DNA of 64,000 nucleotides from Paenibacillus sp. (GTDB lineage Bacteria > Bacillota > Bacilli > Paenibacillales > NBRC-103111), in NCBI GenBank assembly GCA_031180825.1, contig JAPSLM010000002.1, forward strand, positions 62,001 through 126,000, read 5' to 3'. Under the pieces are notes generated by a model, which saw only the letters and a list, made by a program, of their open reading frames with translations, ran no database searches and was not told where the DNA came from. Shown one piece after another: positions 35,801-46,262 of this stretch (position 1 is its first letter; each line of letters begins with the position of its first letter). The translations under genes were made by a program, and so were the position numbers.

Positions 35801-38800
35801 TTCGGGCTTGGCGGTCATTCCCTGCTTGCGGGGCGGCTGGTGGCCCGAATCCGGGAAGTGTTCGGCGTGGAATTCGGCATCGGGGGCCTATTCGAATCGC
35901 CCACCGTCGCCGGCCTCGCCAAGCGGCTGGACCAGGCGCAGGCTGCCAGACCGGCCGTGCGTCCGGCCGAGCGGCCGGAGGCGGTCCCGCTGTCTTTTGC
36001 CCAGAACCGCCTGTGGTTTTTATATCGTCTGGAAGGTCCGAGTCCGACCTACAACATTCCGCTGGTAGCCCGGCTGTCCGGTCCGTTGGATGCGGCGGTG
36101 CTGGAAGAGGCGCTTGGCGACGTGGTGAGCCGGCATGAGACGCTGCGCACGATTTTCCCGGATACGCAGGGCTCTTCGCAGCAGCTCATTCTGGATGCGG
36201 CGGCTGCCAAGCCCCGGCTGCTTGTGACCGAAGTCCGCGAAGACGAGCTGCCCGAGCGGCTGGCGGAGGCGGTGCGCTACGGCTTCCGGCTCGCCGAGGA
36301 GCCCTCGCTTCGCGCGGAGTTGTTCGTGCTGGGCGAGAACGAATATGCCCTGCTGCTGCTGCTGCACCATATCGCGGGCGACGGCTGGTCGCTGGTCCCG
36401 CTTACCCGCGGGCTGTCCGCCGCCTACGCCGCCCGCCTGCGGGGAGAATTGCCCGCTTGGGCACCGCTGCCGGTGCAATATGCCGACTATGCGATCTGGC
36501 AGGAGCGGCTGCTTGGCAGCGAGGGCGACCCCGACAGCCTGATTGCGAAGCAGTTCGCTTTCTGGACCCGGACGCTGCAGGGCTTGCCGGACGAGCTGAC
36601 GCTGCCGGCCGATCGTCCGAGGCCTCCGGCCGCAAGCTACCGGGGCGGAGTTGTCCGCTTCCGGATCGGCGGCGAGCTGAACCTCCGGCTTGCGGAGCTT
36701 GCCCGCGAAAGCAAGGCCAGCTTGTTCATGGTGCTGCAGTCCGCGCTTGCGGCGCTGCTTACCCGGCTCGGGGGCGGCACGGATATCCCGATCGGCAGTC
36801 CGATTGCGGGGCGGAGCGACGATGCGCTGGACGGCCTGATCGGCTTGTTCATCAATACGCTGGTGCTGCGCACGGATACGTCCGGCGATCCGTCCTTCCG
36901 CGAGCTGCTGGCCCGCGTCCGTCAGACGAATCTGGCCGCGTACGAGCATCAGGACGTGCCCTTCGAGCGTCTGGTGGAGGTGCTGAATCCGGTACGTTCG
37001 CGGGCCCGGCATCCGCTGTTCCAGATCATGCTGGTGCTGCAAAATACGCCGGATGCCGCGCTGGAGCTGCCCGGAGTGGACGCCCGTCTCCAATTGGACA
37101 GCGCAGGCACGGCCAAGTTCGATCTGACCTTCGAGCTGAACGAGCGCCGCAAGCCCGATGGCACGCCGGACGGACTGGAGGGGCTGCTGGAGTACAGCTC
37201 CGATCTGTTCGAGCGCAGCACGGCGGAAAGACTGGCCGCGCGGTTTGTGCAGGTGCTGGAGGGAGCGGCGGCCGGGCCGGATCAGCCGATCGGACGGCTG
37301 GATATTTTGATGCCCGACGAGCGCAGCAGCCTGCTGGCGCAATGGGGCGAGCCGCTGCCTGTGACGCCGGGGGCCCATCTCCCCGCGCTGTTCGAGGCGC
37401 AGGCGGTCCGCACTCCCGATTCGGCGGCCGTGGTCCACGAAGAGGAGGGCCTCGACTATGCGGAATTGAACCGCCGCGCCAACCGGCTCGCGCATCTGCT
37501 GATCGCCGAGGACGTCGGCCCCGAGCAGATGGTGGCGTTGGCGCTGCCGCGCTCGGTGGAGATGGTGGTCGGCGTGCTGGCCGTACTGAAGGCCGGGGCC
37601 GCGTACTTGCCGCTGGACCCGGACTATCCTGCCGACCGGCTGGCCTATATGCTGGAGGACGCCCGGCCGGTGGTTGTCGTCACCAGCGAAGCGGGGGCCC
37701 AAGGCTTGCCGGATACCGGCAGCCTGCCGCGTCTGGTGCTGGATGCGCCGGATACGGCGGAGCGGCTAAGGGCCTATTCGCCGGATAATCCCGGCGACCG
37801 CGATCGGAGAGGACCGCTGTCGCCGCTCAGCCCTGCGTATATGATCTACACCTCGGGCTCGACGGGCAAGCCGAAGGGCGTCGTCATTCCGCATCAGAAC
37901 GTTGTGCGGTTGTTTGCCTCGACGCAGCATTGGTTCGGCTTCGGCTCGGAGGATGTCTGGACGCTGTTCCATTCGTACGCCTTCGATTTTTCCGTATGGG
38001 AAATCTGGGGGCCGCTCCTCCATGGCGGCCGCCTCGTAGTCGTGCCGCACACGGTCAGCCGGTCGCCCGCGGAGTTCCTGCAACTGCTCGTACGCGAGCG
38101 GGTTACGGTGCTGAATCAGACGCCGTCGGCGTTCTATCAGCTGATGCAGGCGGACCGCGAGCATCCGTCGCTGGGCGGCGAGCTGGCTCTGCGCTACGTC
38201 GTCTTTGGCGGCGAGGCGCTGGAGCTCGGACGGCTGGAGGAATGGTATGCGCGTCATCCGGACGATGCCCCGAGATTGATCAACATGTACGGCATTACCG
38301 AAACAACCGTGCATGTCAGCTACAAGGAGCTGGACCGTAGCAGCGCCGCTGCAGGGACCGGCAGCCTGATCGGCGAAGCGATTCCGGATTTGCGCGTCTA
38401 TGTCCTGGATGAGGCGCTGCAGCCCGTACCTCCCGGGGTGACGGGGGAAATGTATGTCGCCGGCGCCGGACTGGCGCGCGGCTATTGGGGACGGCCGGCT
38501 CTGACGGCGGAGCGGTTCGTGGCCGATCCGTTCGGCGCGCCGGGCTCCCGGATGTACCGTACCGGCGATTTGGCCCGGCGCCTCGCCGACGGCTCGCTGG
38601 ATTATCTGGGCCGGGCGGATCATCAGGTGAAGATCCGCGGGTTCCGCATCGAGCCGGGCGAGATCGAGGCGGTGCTGGCAAGGCATCCCGGCGTCGCCCA
38701 GGTCGCCGTCGTGGTGCGCGAGGATCAGCCGGGCGACAAGCGGCTGGTCGCTTACGTCGTCCCTGCGCCGGACTCGCTCGCCGAGCCGGCCGAGCTGCGC

Positions 38801-40009
38801 CGGTATGCCGGCGCCAGCCTGCCGGATTACATGGTGCCGTCGGCCGTTATCGGCATGGACGCCCTGCCGCTTACTCCGAACGGCAAGCTCGACCGGAAGG
38901 CGCTTCCTGCGCCGGACTGGACTGTCGATCCCGACGGAAGAGGCCCGCGGACGCCGCAGGAGGAAGTACTGTGCGATTTGTTCGCCGAAGTGCTGGGGCT
39001 GCGGCGCGTGGGGATCGACGACGGCTTTTTCGAGCTCGGAGGGCACTCGCTGCTGGCGGTGCGGCTGATGAGCCGCATTCGGGAAGCGATGGGCCGCGAT
39101 CTCGGCATCGGCGTCCTCTTCGAGACGCCGACGGTCGCCGGACTTGCGGAACGGCTGGAGATGGGGACGGATCGATCCGCACTCCAGGTGCTTCTGCCGC
39201 TGCGGGCCCACGGAACCGAGCCGCCGCTCTTCTGCGTCCATCCGGCGGGCGGGCTAAGCTGGTGCTATGCGGGCTTGATGAAGCATCTCGGGATGGAATA
39301 CCCGATCTACGGCCTTCAAGCCCGCGGCATTGCGCAGAGCGAGGCGCTGCCGCGGACGATGGACGAGATGACGGCAGATTACATTGCCCACATTCGTACG
39401 GTGCAGCCAACCGGCCCGTACCGGCTGCTTGGCTGGTCGCTTGGCGGCAACGTCGCGCAGGCCATGGCCGTTCAGCTGCAGCAGGAAGGGGAGGAAGTGG
39501 AGTTCCTTGCGATGCTGGACGCCTTCCCGAGCCACTACTTGCCGATTCGCGGCGAAGTGGATGAGGAAGAGGCGCTGACCGCGATGCTGGCTCTCGGCGG
39601 GTACGACCCGGACAGTCTCGGCGACGTTCCGCTGACTATGGCCGCCGCCATTGAGATCCTGCGCAGCGACGGCAGCGCGCTGGCCAGCTTGGACGAAGCG
39701 ATCATCCGGAATTTGCGGACGACCTACGAGAACTCGGTCCGTCTGCTGGGGGCCTACGTGCCGAAACGGTTCGAGGGCGATCTGCTGTTCTTTCATTCCA
39801 CGATTATCCCGGACTGGTTCGATCCGATCGATCCGGAGATGTGGCTTCCGTATATCAGCGGGCGGATGGAGCGCCACGATATTGCGTGCCGGCATAAAGA
39901 CCTGTGCCAGCCCGGACCGCTGACGGAGATCGGACGGCAGCTTTCGGTGAAGCTTCAGGCGCTGAAAAGCCGGACAGTCAAAACCTTCAGGGAGGAAATC
40001 CAACGATGA
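32813..40009 (+). CDS. dhbF: Dimodular siderophore NRPS (C-A-T-C-A-T-TE)
   Basis: 2398 residues. Module 1: condensation domain with HHLVIDG (near 139), adenylation domain (A3 motif near 620), carrier Ser in GGHSLLAG (near 1003). Module 2: condensation with HHIAGDG (near 1184), adenylation (A3 near 1680), carrier GGHSLLAV (near 2077), then thioesterase with GWSLGG (near 2208). Read by eye, the second pocket is D-F-W-N-V-G-M-V-H-K, a threonine code. The first is D-I-L-Q-I-G-Q-I-Y-K, related to the glycine code but with three changes. It should join DHB, Gly or Ala, and Thr, then trimerise and cyclise. Start after AGGGAGGGAG. Confidence 0.93.
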   Translation: MSEARQTRRPLTGAQLGIWFAQQLDPDSPMFNTGEYIDIRGPVDPARFEAALRQTVAEAETLHLRFGEDEDGPWQRLEPASDWTLHHMDVSGTDHPLEAAEAWMKRNLAEPMNLTRGPLFTQALFKLAPDRFLWYQRIHHLVIDGYGFSLLAQRAAQLYTAFFREQSPGPGAFGALQSILQEDEAYRDSEQQERDRAFWLARFADAPEAVSLGSRTARAGAGFLRRTAQLLPDDASALRDAADRTGTAWPDVVIAAAAAYVHRMTGADDVILGLPMMCRLGSASLRIPGMVMNLLPLRLSVRPEMPLSELLRQVSREVREARRHQLYRQQDLRRELKLLGENRRLFGPMVNVMPFDYRLSFAGCPGIPHNLSAGPADDLSIHVYDRSDGSGLRVDFDGNPAVYGPEELAAHQRRFLGWLERLASADPGQPISQIDMLLPEERERVLLGWNDTAREVPEASASAMVEAQVARTPDAVAVVFGDTVLTYAELNRRANRLAHALIARGAGPEGIVALLLPRSAEAVVAVLAVHKTGAAYLPLDPDYPPDRLAYMLEDASPLCVLTNRETASRLPSGAAGPRLVLDEPAAEAHLLRQPETSPGDEDRTGRLSPLHPAYILYTSGSTGKPKGVIVTFGSLTSLLTAMQDRFRLDGRDRLLSVTTIAFDISVLEMFLPLTTGARIVIAPKSVIIDPPALAKTIHETGTTIMQATPTLWQALASSKPEPFPGLRIITGGEAFPLGLKLAMQALGCEVHNQYGPTETTIYSTAGRLGEERTGTPPIGGPIANTQAYVLDAGLSPVPPGAAGDLYLAGAGLARGYLGRPGLTAERFVANPFGPPGSRMYRTGDLARWLMDGTLDYIGRADHQIKIRGFRVELGEIESLLSRHPAIDQVTVVAREDRPGDKRLVAYFTARAPEAPDPAELRQHVAEEMPDYMVPSAFVPLDAMPLTPNKKIDRKALPAPDLRTAASRSPRTPQEELLCGLFAEVLGLAKTGIDDDFFGLGGHSLLAGRLVARIREVFGVEFGIGGLFESPTVAGLAKRLDQAQAARPAVRPAERPEAVPLSFAQNRLWFLYRLEGPSPTYNIPLVARLSGPLDAAVLEEALGDVVSRHETLRTIFPDTQGSSQQLILDAAAAKPRLLVTEVREDELPERLAEAVRYGFRLAEEPSLRAELFVLGENEYALLLLLHHIAGDGWSLVPLTRGLSAAYAARLRGELPAWAPLPVQYADYAIWQERLLGSEGDPDSLIAKQFAFWTRTLQGLPDELTLPADRPRPPAASYRGGVVRFRIGGELNLRLAELARESKASLFMVLQSALAALLTRLGGGTDIPIGSPIAGRSDDALDGLIGLFINTLVLRTDTSGDPSFRELLARVRQTNLAAYEHQDVPFERLVEVLNPVRSRARHPLFQIMLVLQNTPDAALELPGVDARLQLDSAGTAKFDLTFELNERRKPDGTPDGLEGLLEYSSDLFERSTAERLAARFVQVLEGAAAGPDQPIGRLDILMPDERSSLLAQWGEPLPVTPGAHLPALFEAQAVRTPDSAAVVHEEEGLDYAELNRRANRLAHLLIAEDVGPEQMVALALPRSVEMVVGVLAVLKAGAAYLPLDPDYPADRLAYMLEDARPVVVVTSEAGAQGLPDTGSLPRLVLDAPDTAERLRAYSPDNPGDRDRRGPLSPLSPAYMIYTSGSTGKPKGVVIPHQNVVRLFASTQHWFGFGSEDVWTLFHSYAFDFSVWEIWGPLLHGGRLVVVPHTVSRSPAEFLQLLVRERVTVLNQTPSAFYQLMQADREHPSLGGELALRYVVFGGEALELGRLEEWYARHPDDAPRLINMYGITETTVHVSYKELDRSSAAAGTGSLIGEAIPDLRVYVLDEALQPVPPGVTGEMYVAGAGLARGYWGRPALTAERFVADPFGAPGSRMYRTGDLARRLADGSLDYLGRADHQVKIRGFRIEPGEIEAVLARHPGVAQVAVVVREDQPGDKRLVAYVVPAPDSLAEPAELRRYAGASLPDYMVPSAVIGMDALPLTPNGKLDRKALPAPDWTVDPDGRGPRTPQEEVLCDLFAEVLGLRRVGIDDGFFELGGHSLLAVRLMSRIREAMGRDLGIGVLFETPTVAGLAERLEMGTDRSALQVLLPLRAHGTEPPLFCVHPAGGLSWCYAGLMKHLGMEYPIYGLQARGIAQSEALPRTMDEMTADYIAHIRTVQPTGPYRLLGWSLGGNVAQAMAVQLQQEGEEVEFLAMLDAFPSHYLPIRGEVDEEEALTAMLALGGYDPDSLGDVPLTMAAAIEILRSDGSALASLDEAIIRNLRTTYENSVRLLGAYVPKRFEGDLLFFHSTIIPDWFDPIDPEMWLPYISGRMERHDIACRHKDLCQPGPLTEIGRQLSVKLQALKSRTVKTFREEIQR

Positions 40010-40233
40010 CCAATCCATTCGAGCGAACGGACAGCGACTACCTGGTGTTGATCAATGAGGAGGGACAGCATTCGCTCTGGCCCGCTTTCATTCCGGTTCC
40101 GCAGGGCTGGACCGCGGCGTTCGGGCAGGCTGCGCGGGAGGCATGCCTCGACTACATCGCCGCACACTGGTCGGATCTGCGGCCCCGCAGCCTTTATGCC
40201 GGGCCTGCCTACGCCGACACGAAGCAGGGATGA
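40006..40233 (+). CDS. MbtH-like protein
   Basis: 75 residues with the family pattern [24 protein letters not shown] and a later W-D-LRP-SL, including the invariant Trp residues. MbtH proteins bind adenylation domains and support their folding and activity; here the partner is DhbF. The ATG overlaps the dhbF stop (ATGA) and GGAGG lies upstream, so translation is coupled. Last gene of the siderophore operon. Confidence 0.93.
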   Translation: MTNPFERTDSDYLVLINEEGQHSLWPAFIPVPQGWTAAFGQAAREACLDYIAAHWSDLRPRSLYAGPAYADTKQG

Positions 40234-40490
40234 AGGGAGGAGCGAATCCCAAAGCCCAAAGCCGTTATCTGCAACGTTTATGTCGCCGCCATGTTTAGGG
40301 TACCGGTGCATCCGGTTCGGCCCGCATTTGGAACCCGAAGACTTTTTGCCCAGAACACCGCTTCTCCTGATTATACGGTCAACGGAGCGGGCCGAATCGA
40401 GCTTCCCGGAGGCTTATGTTTCCGAAGCGGACCTGTTCGCATGAAGTTCATGACCTCCGCTTCGCCATAACCGGTAAAGGAAAAGACAGA
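40234..40490. other. Intergenic, no gene recognised
   Basis: A short frame ending LFA at 40444 runs through here from inside mbtH but has no start or family resemblance. It may be a gene remnant. Confidence 0.35.
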
Positions 40491-40536
40491 AGAGCCGCAT
40501 GATCACGCGAGTTATTGTGATTGTGGGGCTCTTTCC
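40491..40536 (+). terminator. Terminator of the siderophore operon
   Basis: AGAGCC (40491-40496) pairs with GGCTCT (40527-40532), with inner pairing of ATGATCAC with GTGATTGT, followed by a short T-rich stretch. Confidence 0.7.
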
Positions 40537-40584
40537 CTTGTTAACCGATTGCGGCTTGGACGACATGCGAGAGCTCGCTTCTTG

Positions 40585-40635
40585 TTGACAGAAGCGGCAT
40601 TAAATTTTATATTTTAATAGGGAACTATTAAGGAA
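40585..40635 (+). promoter_or_regulatory. Promoter and tandem operator A (M20 amidohydrolase)
   Basis: TTGACA (40585-40590), 17 bp, TATATT (40608-40613). Just downstream are TAATAGGGAA (40615-40624) and TATTAAGGAA (40626-40635), direct repeats spaced 11 bp, overlapping the expected start of transcription. The same arrangement is at 44811-44862. The second half-site also belongs to an AAGGAATAATTCCTT dyad. Confidence 0.68.
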
Positions 40636-40690
40636 TAATTCCTTTAATAAATTGCCAGTCAGGTTCTGCACAGGAGAGGATTATAAACCG

Positions 40691-41995
40691 ATGGACATCA
40701 GTCAGGAAGTGCTGCGCATCAAAAGCAAGCTCATACAAAGAAGGCGGGACTTTCACATGTACCCCGAATCGGGTTGGGTGGAATACCGCACGGCCGCGAT
40801 TGTCGCGGAACAATTGAGCCGACTGGGATACCATGTTCACGTGCGGGAGGAAGCATGCAAATCCGCTTCGCGCATGGGCGTTCCCCGGCCCGAAGTGCTG
40901 TGGTACCACGAGAACAGAGCGATTGAGGAAGGGGCCGATCCGCGCTGGGTCGAAACGATGCGGGACGGTCATACGGCCGTCGTGGGAGTTATCCGGACGG
41001 GGAAGCCGGGGCCGGTCGTGGCGCTGCGCTTCGATATCGATTCCAACGACCTGACGGAATGCGGCGACGATGACCACCGTCCTGTCCGGGAAGGCTTCGC
41101 TTCGCGTCACGAGAACATGATGCACGCCTGCGGACATGACGGACATGCGGCGATCGGCCTTGGCGTGGCGGAGCTGCTGGCCGGGTGCAGGGAACGCTTG
41201 ACCGGGGAAATCCGTCTGCTGTTCCAGCCCGCGGAGGAGGGCAGCCGCGGGGCCAAAGCGATGGTCGATGCCGGATGGCTCGACGGCGTGGACTATTTGT
41301 TCGGCGGCCACATCGCCTTCAAGAGCAAGATGTTGGGCGAAATCGTTGCCGCGGTGGGAGGCTTTTTGGCGACGACCAAGATCGACGCCGTCTTCACCGG
41401 CAAAGCGGCCCATGCGGGCGCAGCCCCGGAAGAAGGACGCAACGCCCTGCTGGCTGCGGCCTCGGCGATTGTGCATTTGAACGGTATAAGCCGCCACAGC
41501 GAAGGAGCCACTCGAATTAACGTCGGCACGCTCCAAGCGGGCTCGGGCCGCAACATCGTGGCCGACAAAGCGGTGATGGAGCTGGAAACGCGCGGCGAGA
41601 CGACCGAGCTGAACGAGTTTATGAAAAAAGAGGCGATCCGCATCCTCGAGCAGACGGCCAAGCTGCACAACGTCGCCTGCGAATGGGAGATCGTCGGCGA
41701 AGCGCCGGGCGCGGAGAGCAGCCCCGGGTTAATTCCGCTCATCCGGCAGGAGGCGGAGAAGATGGACAGCGTCAAATCATTCGTACCGAGAATGGACCTG
41801 GGCGGCTCGGAGGATATCGTCTATATGATGAACCGCGTGCAGAAGCAGGGCGGCCAAGCGTCTTACTTGCTGTTCGGCTCGCCGCTGACCGACGGGCATC
41901 ACCAAGTCCGCTTCGATTTTGACGAGGATGTGCTGCTGATCGGGACGGAAATGCTGGTCCGGCTCGTATTGGCATGTCAAGACAGACAAGTCTGA
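40691..41995 (+). CDS. M20-family amidohydrolase (AbgA/AbgB-like)
   Basis: 434 residues, cytosolic metallo-hydrolase. Metal and catalytic residues are visible in MHACGHDGHAA (near 140), PAEEGSRGAKAM and GGHIA, and in the final GHHQVRFDFDED. The lid domain is about 215-330. The insert with VLWYHENRAIEEGADPRW resembles p-aminobenzoyl-glutamate hydrolase relatives, which cut an amide next to glutamate or a similar amino acid. AGGAGAGG lies about 12 bp before the ATG. Under operator A. The CapA-like gene follows 18 bp on. Confidence 0.8.
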   Translation: MDISQEVLRIKSKLIQRRRDFHMYPESGWVEYRTAAIVAEQLSRLGYHVHVREEACKSASRMGVPRPEVLWYHENRAIEEGADPRWVETMRDGHTAVVGVIRTGKPGPVVALRFDIDSNDLTECGDDDHRPVREGFASRHENMMHACGHDGHAAIGLGVAELLAGCRERLTGEIRLLFQPAEEGSRGAKAMVDAGWLDGVDYLFGGHIAFKSKMLGEIVAAVGGFLATTKIDAVFTGKAAHAGAAPEEGRNALLAAASAIVHLNGISRHSEGATRINVGTLQAGSGRNIVADKAVMELETRGETTELNEFMKKEAIRILEQTAKLHNVACEWEIVGEAPGAESSPGLIPLIRQEAEKMDSVKSFVPRMDLGGSEDIVYMMNRVQKQGGQASYLLFGSPLTDGHHQVRFDFDEDVLLIGTEMLVRLVLACQDRQV

Positions 41996-42013
41996 GCAAA
42001 GGGGGGACCGGGC

Positions 42014-43318
42014 TTGACCGGCAATTCAACCATCGCATTTGCGGCTACCGGAGACAGCTTTATCACGCGCAGGCTGCCGTCCACGGAGACGGCGGCTTTC
42101 AGGGAATTGGCCGCGCTTCTTCACAAGGCGGACGTTCGCTTCACGAATCTTGAGGTGACGACCCATCGTTTCGAGGGGGCTCCATCCGCCTTGAGCGGCG
42201 GCACATGGGCCGTCGCTTCGCCCGACGTGCTGCGGGATTTGAAGGCGTTCGGATTTAATTTGGTGGCGTGGGCGAACAACCACACCCTCGATTATTTGTA
42301 CGGGGGCTTGGAAGCGACGGAAAGGCATTTAAATGAAAGCGGTTTCGTACATGCGGGCGCCGGACAAAACTTGGCCCAGGCGAGCGAAGTCAAATATTTG
42401 GAGACCGCCTCGGGAAGAGTAGCGTTCGTGGCGGCCACATCGACCTTCCACGATTTCTGGATGGCCGGCGAGCAGCGCGGCGATCTGATCGGCAGGCCGG
42501 GCATCAACCCGCTCCGGTATACCGCGACCCATATCGTTTGCGCCGAAAAAATGCGGCAGCTTAAGATGATTGCGGAAACGGTACATATCAATGCGCAGCA
42601 AAATCTGTCGATGAAGGAAGGATTCGCCTTGGAGGCGGAAAACGATGTGTTCCTGTTCGGCAAATACCGTTTTCGGACCGGCGAACCGGAAGGGCTCGTA
42701 ACGACGCCTTACGAACCGGACATGCGCCGGATGCTGGATAAAATCTCGGAAGCGAAGCGGCAGGCGGACTATGTGCTGGTCAGCATCCACGCGCACGAGA
42801 TGAAGGACAAAGCGAAGGACCGGCCGGCGGACTTTTTGCAGGTGTTCGCCAGAAGCTGCATCGACGAAGGCGCTCATGCCGTCATCGGGCACGGCCCGCA
42901 TATTTTGCGCGGCATCGAGATGTATAAAAAGCGGCCGATCTTTTACAGCTTGGGCAATTTTATTTTCCAGAACGATACGGTCAGCCATCTGCCCGCGGAT
43001 TTTTATGAAAAATACGGACTCGGACCTGCCGATAATATAGCCGACGCCCTGGACAAACGAAGCAGGAACGATACGGTGGGGCTCGGCGCGGACCCGAAGG
43101 TGTGGTCGTCCGTCATTCCTTACTGGACGATGGAGGGCGGGGAAGTCAAGGAGCTTCTGCTCTATCCCGTCGAACTGGGCTACGGACAGCCGCGGTACCG
43201 GAGAGGGTGGCCGGCGCTGTCGGGAGACAGCGGCATTTTGGACCGGTTGAGGGAGCTGTCCGCGCCGTTCGGTACGGAAATCGGCATAGAGGGGAAGATC
43301 GGCCGTATCGTTTTTTGA
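42014..43318 (+). CDS. CapA/PgsA-like metallophosphatase-fold protein
   Basis: 434 residues of the PGA_cap family: ATGDSFITRRL (near 10), FTNLEVTTH, WANNHTLDY (near 92), SIHAHEMKDK and HAVIGHGPHILRGIEMYKKRPIFYSLGNFIFQ (described here by its parts GHGPH and SLGNF). Unlike CapA of capsule operons there is no N-terminal membrane anchor, so it should be cytosolic. Family members are linked to poly-gamma-glutamate; some act as hydrolases. Start TTG 42014 with AAAGGGGGG at 41998. It is paired with an amidohydrolase rather than capsule synthesis genes. Confidence 0.75.
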   Translation: MTGNSTIAFAATGDSFITRRLPSTETAAFRELAALLHKADVRFTNLEVTTHRFEGAPSALSGGTWAVASPDVLRDLKAFGFNLVAWANNHTLDYLYGGLEATERHLNESGFVHAGAGQNLAQASEVKYLETASGRVAFVAATSTFHDFWMAGEQRGDLIGRPGINPLRYTATHIVCAEKMRQLKMIAETVHINAQQNLSMKEGFALEAENDVFLFGKYRFRTGEPEGLVTTPYEPDMRRMLDKISEAKRQADYVLVSIHAHEMKDKAKDRPADFLQVFARSCIDEGAHAVIGHGPHILRGIEMYKKRPIFYSLGNFIFQNDTVSHLPADFYEKYGLGPADNIADALDKRSRNDTVGLGADPKVWSSVIPYWTMEGGEVKELLLYPVELGYGQPRYRRGWPALSGDSGILDRLRELSAPFGTEIGIEGKIGRIVF

Positions 43319-43336
43319 AAGCGCTAACCTAAAACG

Positions 43337-43376
43337 CCCCCGCGACGGCGCCGTATGCAAGCTCCGTTCGCGGGGG
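43337..43376. terminator. Hairpin between convergent genes
   Basis: CCCCCGCGA (43337-43345) pairs with TCGCGGGGG (43368-43376), with further inner GG-CC pairing. It lies between the convergent CapA-like and regulator genes and could block both transcripts, although T-runs are weak. Confidence 0.6.
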
Positions 43377-43395
43377 TGGCGGCCGGGAGAAGCGA

Positions 43396-44706
43396 TTAGC
43401 GCAGCTCCTTGACCCGGAATAGTTTGCGGGGCCGGCCGCGGCTGGTCGGCGCTTCCTCGCCGATGAGCTCGACGAGGCCATGCTCTTCCAGGTCGCCGAG
43501 GATGCGGCGCGCGTTCCGTTTGGTCATGCCGAGCCATTCGGCGATGTCGGGGGCGCTGATCGAATTTTGCCCCAGGTTTTTTTGGACGGACAGCAGCTTG
43601 TTGTAGGTCGTGATTGTCACGCCCGCTCTTTTCAGCAGCTCGCTCGTTTTAATATCTTCCGTCCGATAGTTGAAATTAATGCTGCCCGTCTGCCGCAGTG
43701 GACCTTCGATATCGCCCGTGTCGGTGACCAGAATGGCGCAGAAATTGCCGGTTTTTTTGGCATGCTGCAGGGCGATCTGCCCATTGCGTTCGGCAGCCAG
43801 CGCGGTCACGCCGAAGCCGATGCCGATATTCGTTTTCAGGTCGGTCAGCAGGGCGATTTTTTCGAGCAGTACGGAAGGATGGGCGCTCGCCTCGGCCGTT
43901 TCGAAAGCTCCCCGGGTCGTGAAAACGATATACTTGCCGTTGCCCAGGGCGACGAAGGAGCCGGACAGTGCCTCGACATGGCCGAGGATCGTCTCTTGAA
44001 GCTGGAGGTCCAGACGGCGCACGTCGTAGGAGCTTTTGTTTTGCCCGATCAGCTTTTCCGGCTCCTCGATATCGATGAGCATGACCGCGATCTGCGATTT
44101 TTTGAAATGCATGGTTTCGCCGGCGGTGCTGGCCAAATGAAGCATCGTGCGGATCGTCATCCGGTTGGGCGTAATCCGGTATACGGGGATGCCCTGCGAC
44201 TTCAGCTCCTCGTACACCCGGCTCAAGCAGGTGGCGCAGGCAGCGACCTTGCCTTGGGCGAACAACCCGGAGTGGAAGGCAACCAGCTCTTCGGCCGGCT
44301 TGAAGCCGGTATAGGACAGCAGCGGAATGGCGTCGTACGTCAGATCCAGCTCCGCGCAGGTTTCGTAAAAATGTTCCGGCAAAATCGTATCGAAGCTGAC
44401 CCGCCCCAGCTGCAGCCGGTCGCGATACACGATTTCGAGCAGCACCTTCGTCAGGGAGGAGCCGTTCAATTGCGGGAATAGCGCCGTTTGCTTAATGCTC
44501 TGCTCCTGGGAGATGGCGTATGGGGCTTGCCCCGAAAATACCCATACGTCAATGTTGTGTTCTTCACGCCGGACGATATCCGCCGTTTCGCTTACATTCT
44601 GATAGACGAACGGAACGATCGTCAACCGGTCTTGAAACTCCTGGCCGATCTCGCGAATCAGATCGATCGAATCTTTCGGGCCGACGGCTCCAACTCTGGC
44701 AATCAT
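43396..44706 (-). CDS. Unusual transcriptional regulator: Rossmann-like sensor, cyclase-like domain, winged helix
   Basis: 436 residues. The N-terminal 180 look like an alternating alpha/beta sensor (ARVGAVGPKDSIDLIREIG, VWVFSGQAPYAI), with weak resemblance to the PrpR N-terminal domain. The middle (about 205-345) resembles a GGDEF or GTP-cyclohydrolase-III fold: IAVMLIDIEE, then GNGKYIVFTTRGAFE and IGIGFGVTALAAERN, without an intact GGDEF active loop. A C-terminal winged helix has APDIAEWLGMTKRNARRILGDLEEHGLVELIG, then RGRPRKLFRV. AAAGGAC precedes the ATG. It is divergent from an M20 peptidase gene and next to the two promoters with shared tandem repeats, so it is the likely regulator of both. 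Effector unknown. Confidence 0.7.
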   Translation of the reverse strand: MIARVGAVGPKDSIDLIREIGQEFQDRLTIVPFVYQNVSETADIVRREEHNIDVWVFSGQAPYAISQEQSIKQTALFPQLNGSSLTKVLLEIVYRDRLQLGRVSFDTILPEHFYETCAELDLTYDAIPLLSYTGFKPAEELVAFHSGLFAQGKVAACATCLSRVYEELKSQGIPVYRITPNRMTIRTMLHLASTAGETMHFKKSQIAVMLIDIEEPEKLIGQNKSSYDVRRLDLQLQETILGHVEALSGSFVALGNGKYIVFTTRGAFETAEASAHPSVLLEKIALLTDLKTNIGIGFGVTALAAERNGQIALQHAKKTGNFCAILVTDTGDIEGPLRQTGSINFNYRTEDIKTSELLKRAGVTITTYNKLLSVQKNLGQNSISAPDIAEWLGMTKRNARRILGDLEEHGLVELIGEEAPTSRGRPRKLFRVKELR

Positions 44707-44810
44707 ATCGTTTGATGTCCTTTCCGAATATAAAATGCCGGACCTATTCCAAGTTCTGAGCGGTTTGCGAAAATCCTTCTAAAATGCGGGTCCGGATCGA
44801 TTTTTATTTG

Positions 44811-44862
44811 TTGACACTATCATAGCACATGTTTTATAGTTTATTAAGGGACTATTAAGGGA
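44811..44862 (+). promoter_or_regulatory. Promoter and tandem operator B (M20 dipeptidase and dpp operon)
   Basis: TTGACA (44811-44816), 18 bp, TATAGT (44835-44840). Immediately after are two identical direct repeats TATTAAGGGA at 44842-44851 and 44853-44862, spaced 11 bp, as in operator A. They would place a protein on one face of DNA across the transcription start. Confidence 0.72.
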
Positions 44863-44892
44863 ATTTTTCCACTAAATCGGGGGTGGTTATTC

Positions 44893-46242
44893 TTGCGGGA
44901 CGTCTTTGACTATATCGAGCGGCACCGGGAGGAGTATATCGGCTGGTTGCAAGCGCTTTGCCGCCAGCCGAGCGTTGCGGCGCAAAACCGGGGGATGGCG
45001 GAAACGGCGGAGATGGTGGAGGGACTGATCCGGCAGATCGGCGGACAGGCGAAGCGGATCGACACTTCCGGCTACCCGGTCGTTTACGGCGAGTTTTCAA
45101 ACGGCAAAAAGAAAACGCTATCTTTTTATAATCACTACGATGTACAGCCGGAAGACCCGGTGGAGCTGTGGGACTCGCCGCCTTTTGCCGCCGAAATCCG
45201 GAACGGACGCATTTATGCCCGGGGGGCCGCGGATAATAAAGGCAATCTGACCGCCCGGCTTGCCGCGGTGCACGCTTATAAGGCGGTACGGGGCGGGCTT
45301 CCGCTGAACGCGAAGTTCGTTATTGAGGGCGAAGAAGAAATCGGCAGTCCGCATCTCCGCGAATTTGTCGACGGACACAGGGAGCTTGTGCAGGCGGACG
45401 GCTGCATCTGGGAGTTCGGGTACAAGAATGCGGACGGCAGCCTCCAGGCCAGCTTCGGGGTAAAGGGCATGTGCTACGTCGAGCTCGTGTGCCGGGGGGC
45501 GAATACGGAGATGCATTCCTCGCATGCGGCCGTGATCGAGAATCCGGCCTGGCGGTTAATCTGGGCGCTGAACACGCTCAAAACGCCGGATGAGCGCATA
45601 CATATCAAAGGCTTTTACGAGAAGGCGGCTTCCTTGTCCGGGGCGGATATCGAGGCGCTGGAGCAGATGGCTTACGACGAGGATCGCACCTTGGAGAAAT
45701 TCGGTCTGGACTCGTTCCTTCTCGGGCTGTCCGGTCTGCCGCTGAAAGAAAAGCTGATTTACCAGCCGACCTGTACCGTGTGCGGGTTTCAATCGGGCTA
45801 TACCGGCCAGGGCAAGAAGACGGTTTTGCCCTCGGAAGCGAGAGTGAAGCTGGATTTTCGTCTCGTGCCCGATCAGGACCCGTTCGAAATATACAGGCTT
45901 CTGCGGCGGCACCTGGACGAGCACGGCTTCGCCGATATCGAAGCGATACCGCATACGATGACTTATCCGGCCCGAACGCCGCTCGACAACGCTCTGGCGC
46001 GGTCGGTCGTCCGGACGGCCCGGCAGGTTTACGGGACGGAGCCGACGCTGAAGCCGATGTCGCCCGCGACCGGCCCGATGTACATCTTGTGCCAGCGCAT
46101 CGGCATTCCGGCGGTTTCCGTCGGGGTCGGGCATTTCGCTTCGAATAACCATGCTCCGAACGAAAATATCGCCGTCGAGGATTATATCCAGGGCATCAAG
46201 CATATCGCGGCCATTATCGAAGACTTTTCCATCCAAGAGTAA
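44893..46242 (+). CDS. M20-family dipeptidase/carboxypeptidase
   Basis: 449 residues. Zinc ligands and catalytic residues are in FYNHYDVQP (near 80), GAADNKGN (near 115), EGEEEIGSP (near 150) and the final HFASNNHAPNENI. This is the larger M20 class of cytosolic dipeptidases such as DUG1 or CNDP relatives. TTG 44893 follows GGGGGTGG. It starts an operon with the peptide ABC importer, 20 bp before the binding-protein gene, so it probably digests the imported peptides. Confidence 0.85.
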   Translation: MRDVFDYIERHREEYIGWLQALCRQPSVAAQNRGMAETAEMVEGLIRQIGGQAKRIDTSGYPVVYGEFSNGKKKTLSFYNHYDVQPEDPVELWDSPPFAAEIRNGRIYARGAADNKGNLTARLAAVHAYKAVRGGLPLNAKFVIEGEEEIGSPHLREFVDGHRELVQADGCIWEFGYKNADGSLQASFGVKGMCYVELVCRGANTEMHSSHAAVIENPAWRLIWALNTLKTPDERIHIKGFYEKAASLSGADIEALEQMAYDEDRTLEKFGLDSFLLGLSGLPLKEKLIYQPTCTVCGFQSGYTGQGKKTVLPSEARVKLDFRLVPDQDPFEIYRLLRRHLDEHGFADIEAIPHTMTYPARTPLDNALARSVVRTARQVYGTEPTLKPMSPATGPMYILCQRIGIPAVSVGVGHFASNNHAPNENIAVEDYIQGIKHIAAIIEDFSIQE

Positions 46243-46262
46243 TCCTGAAGGAGGACACATTT

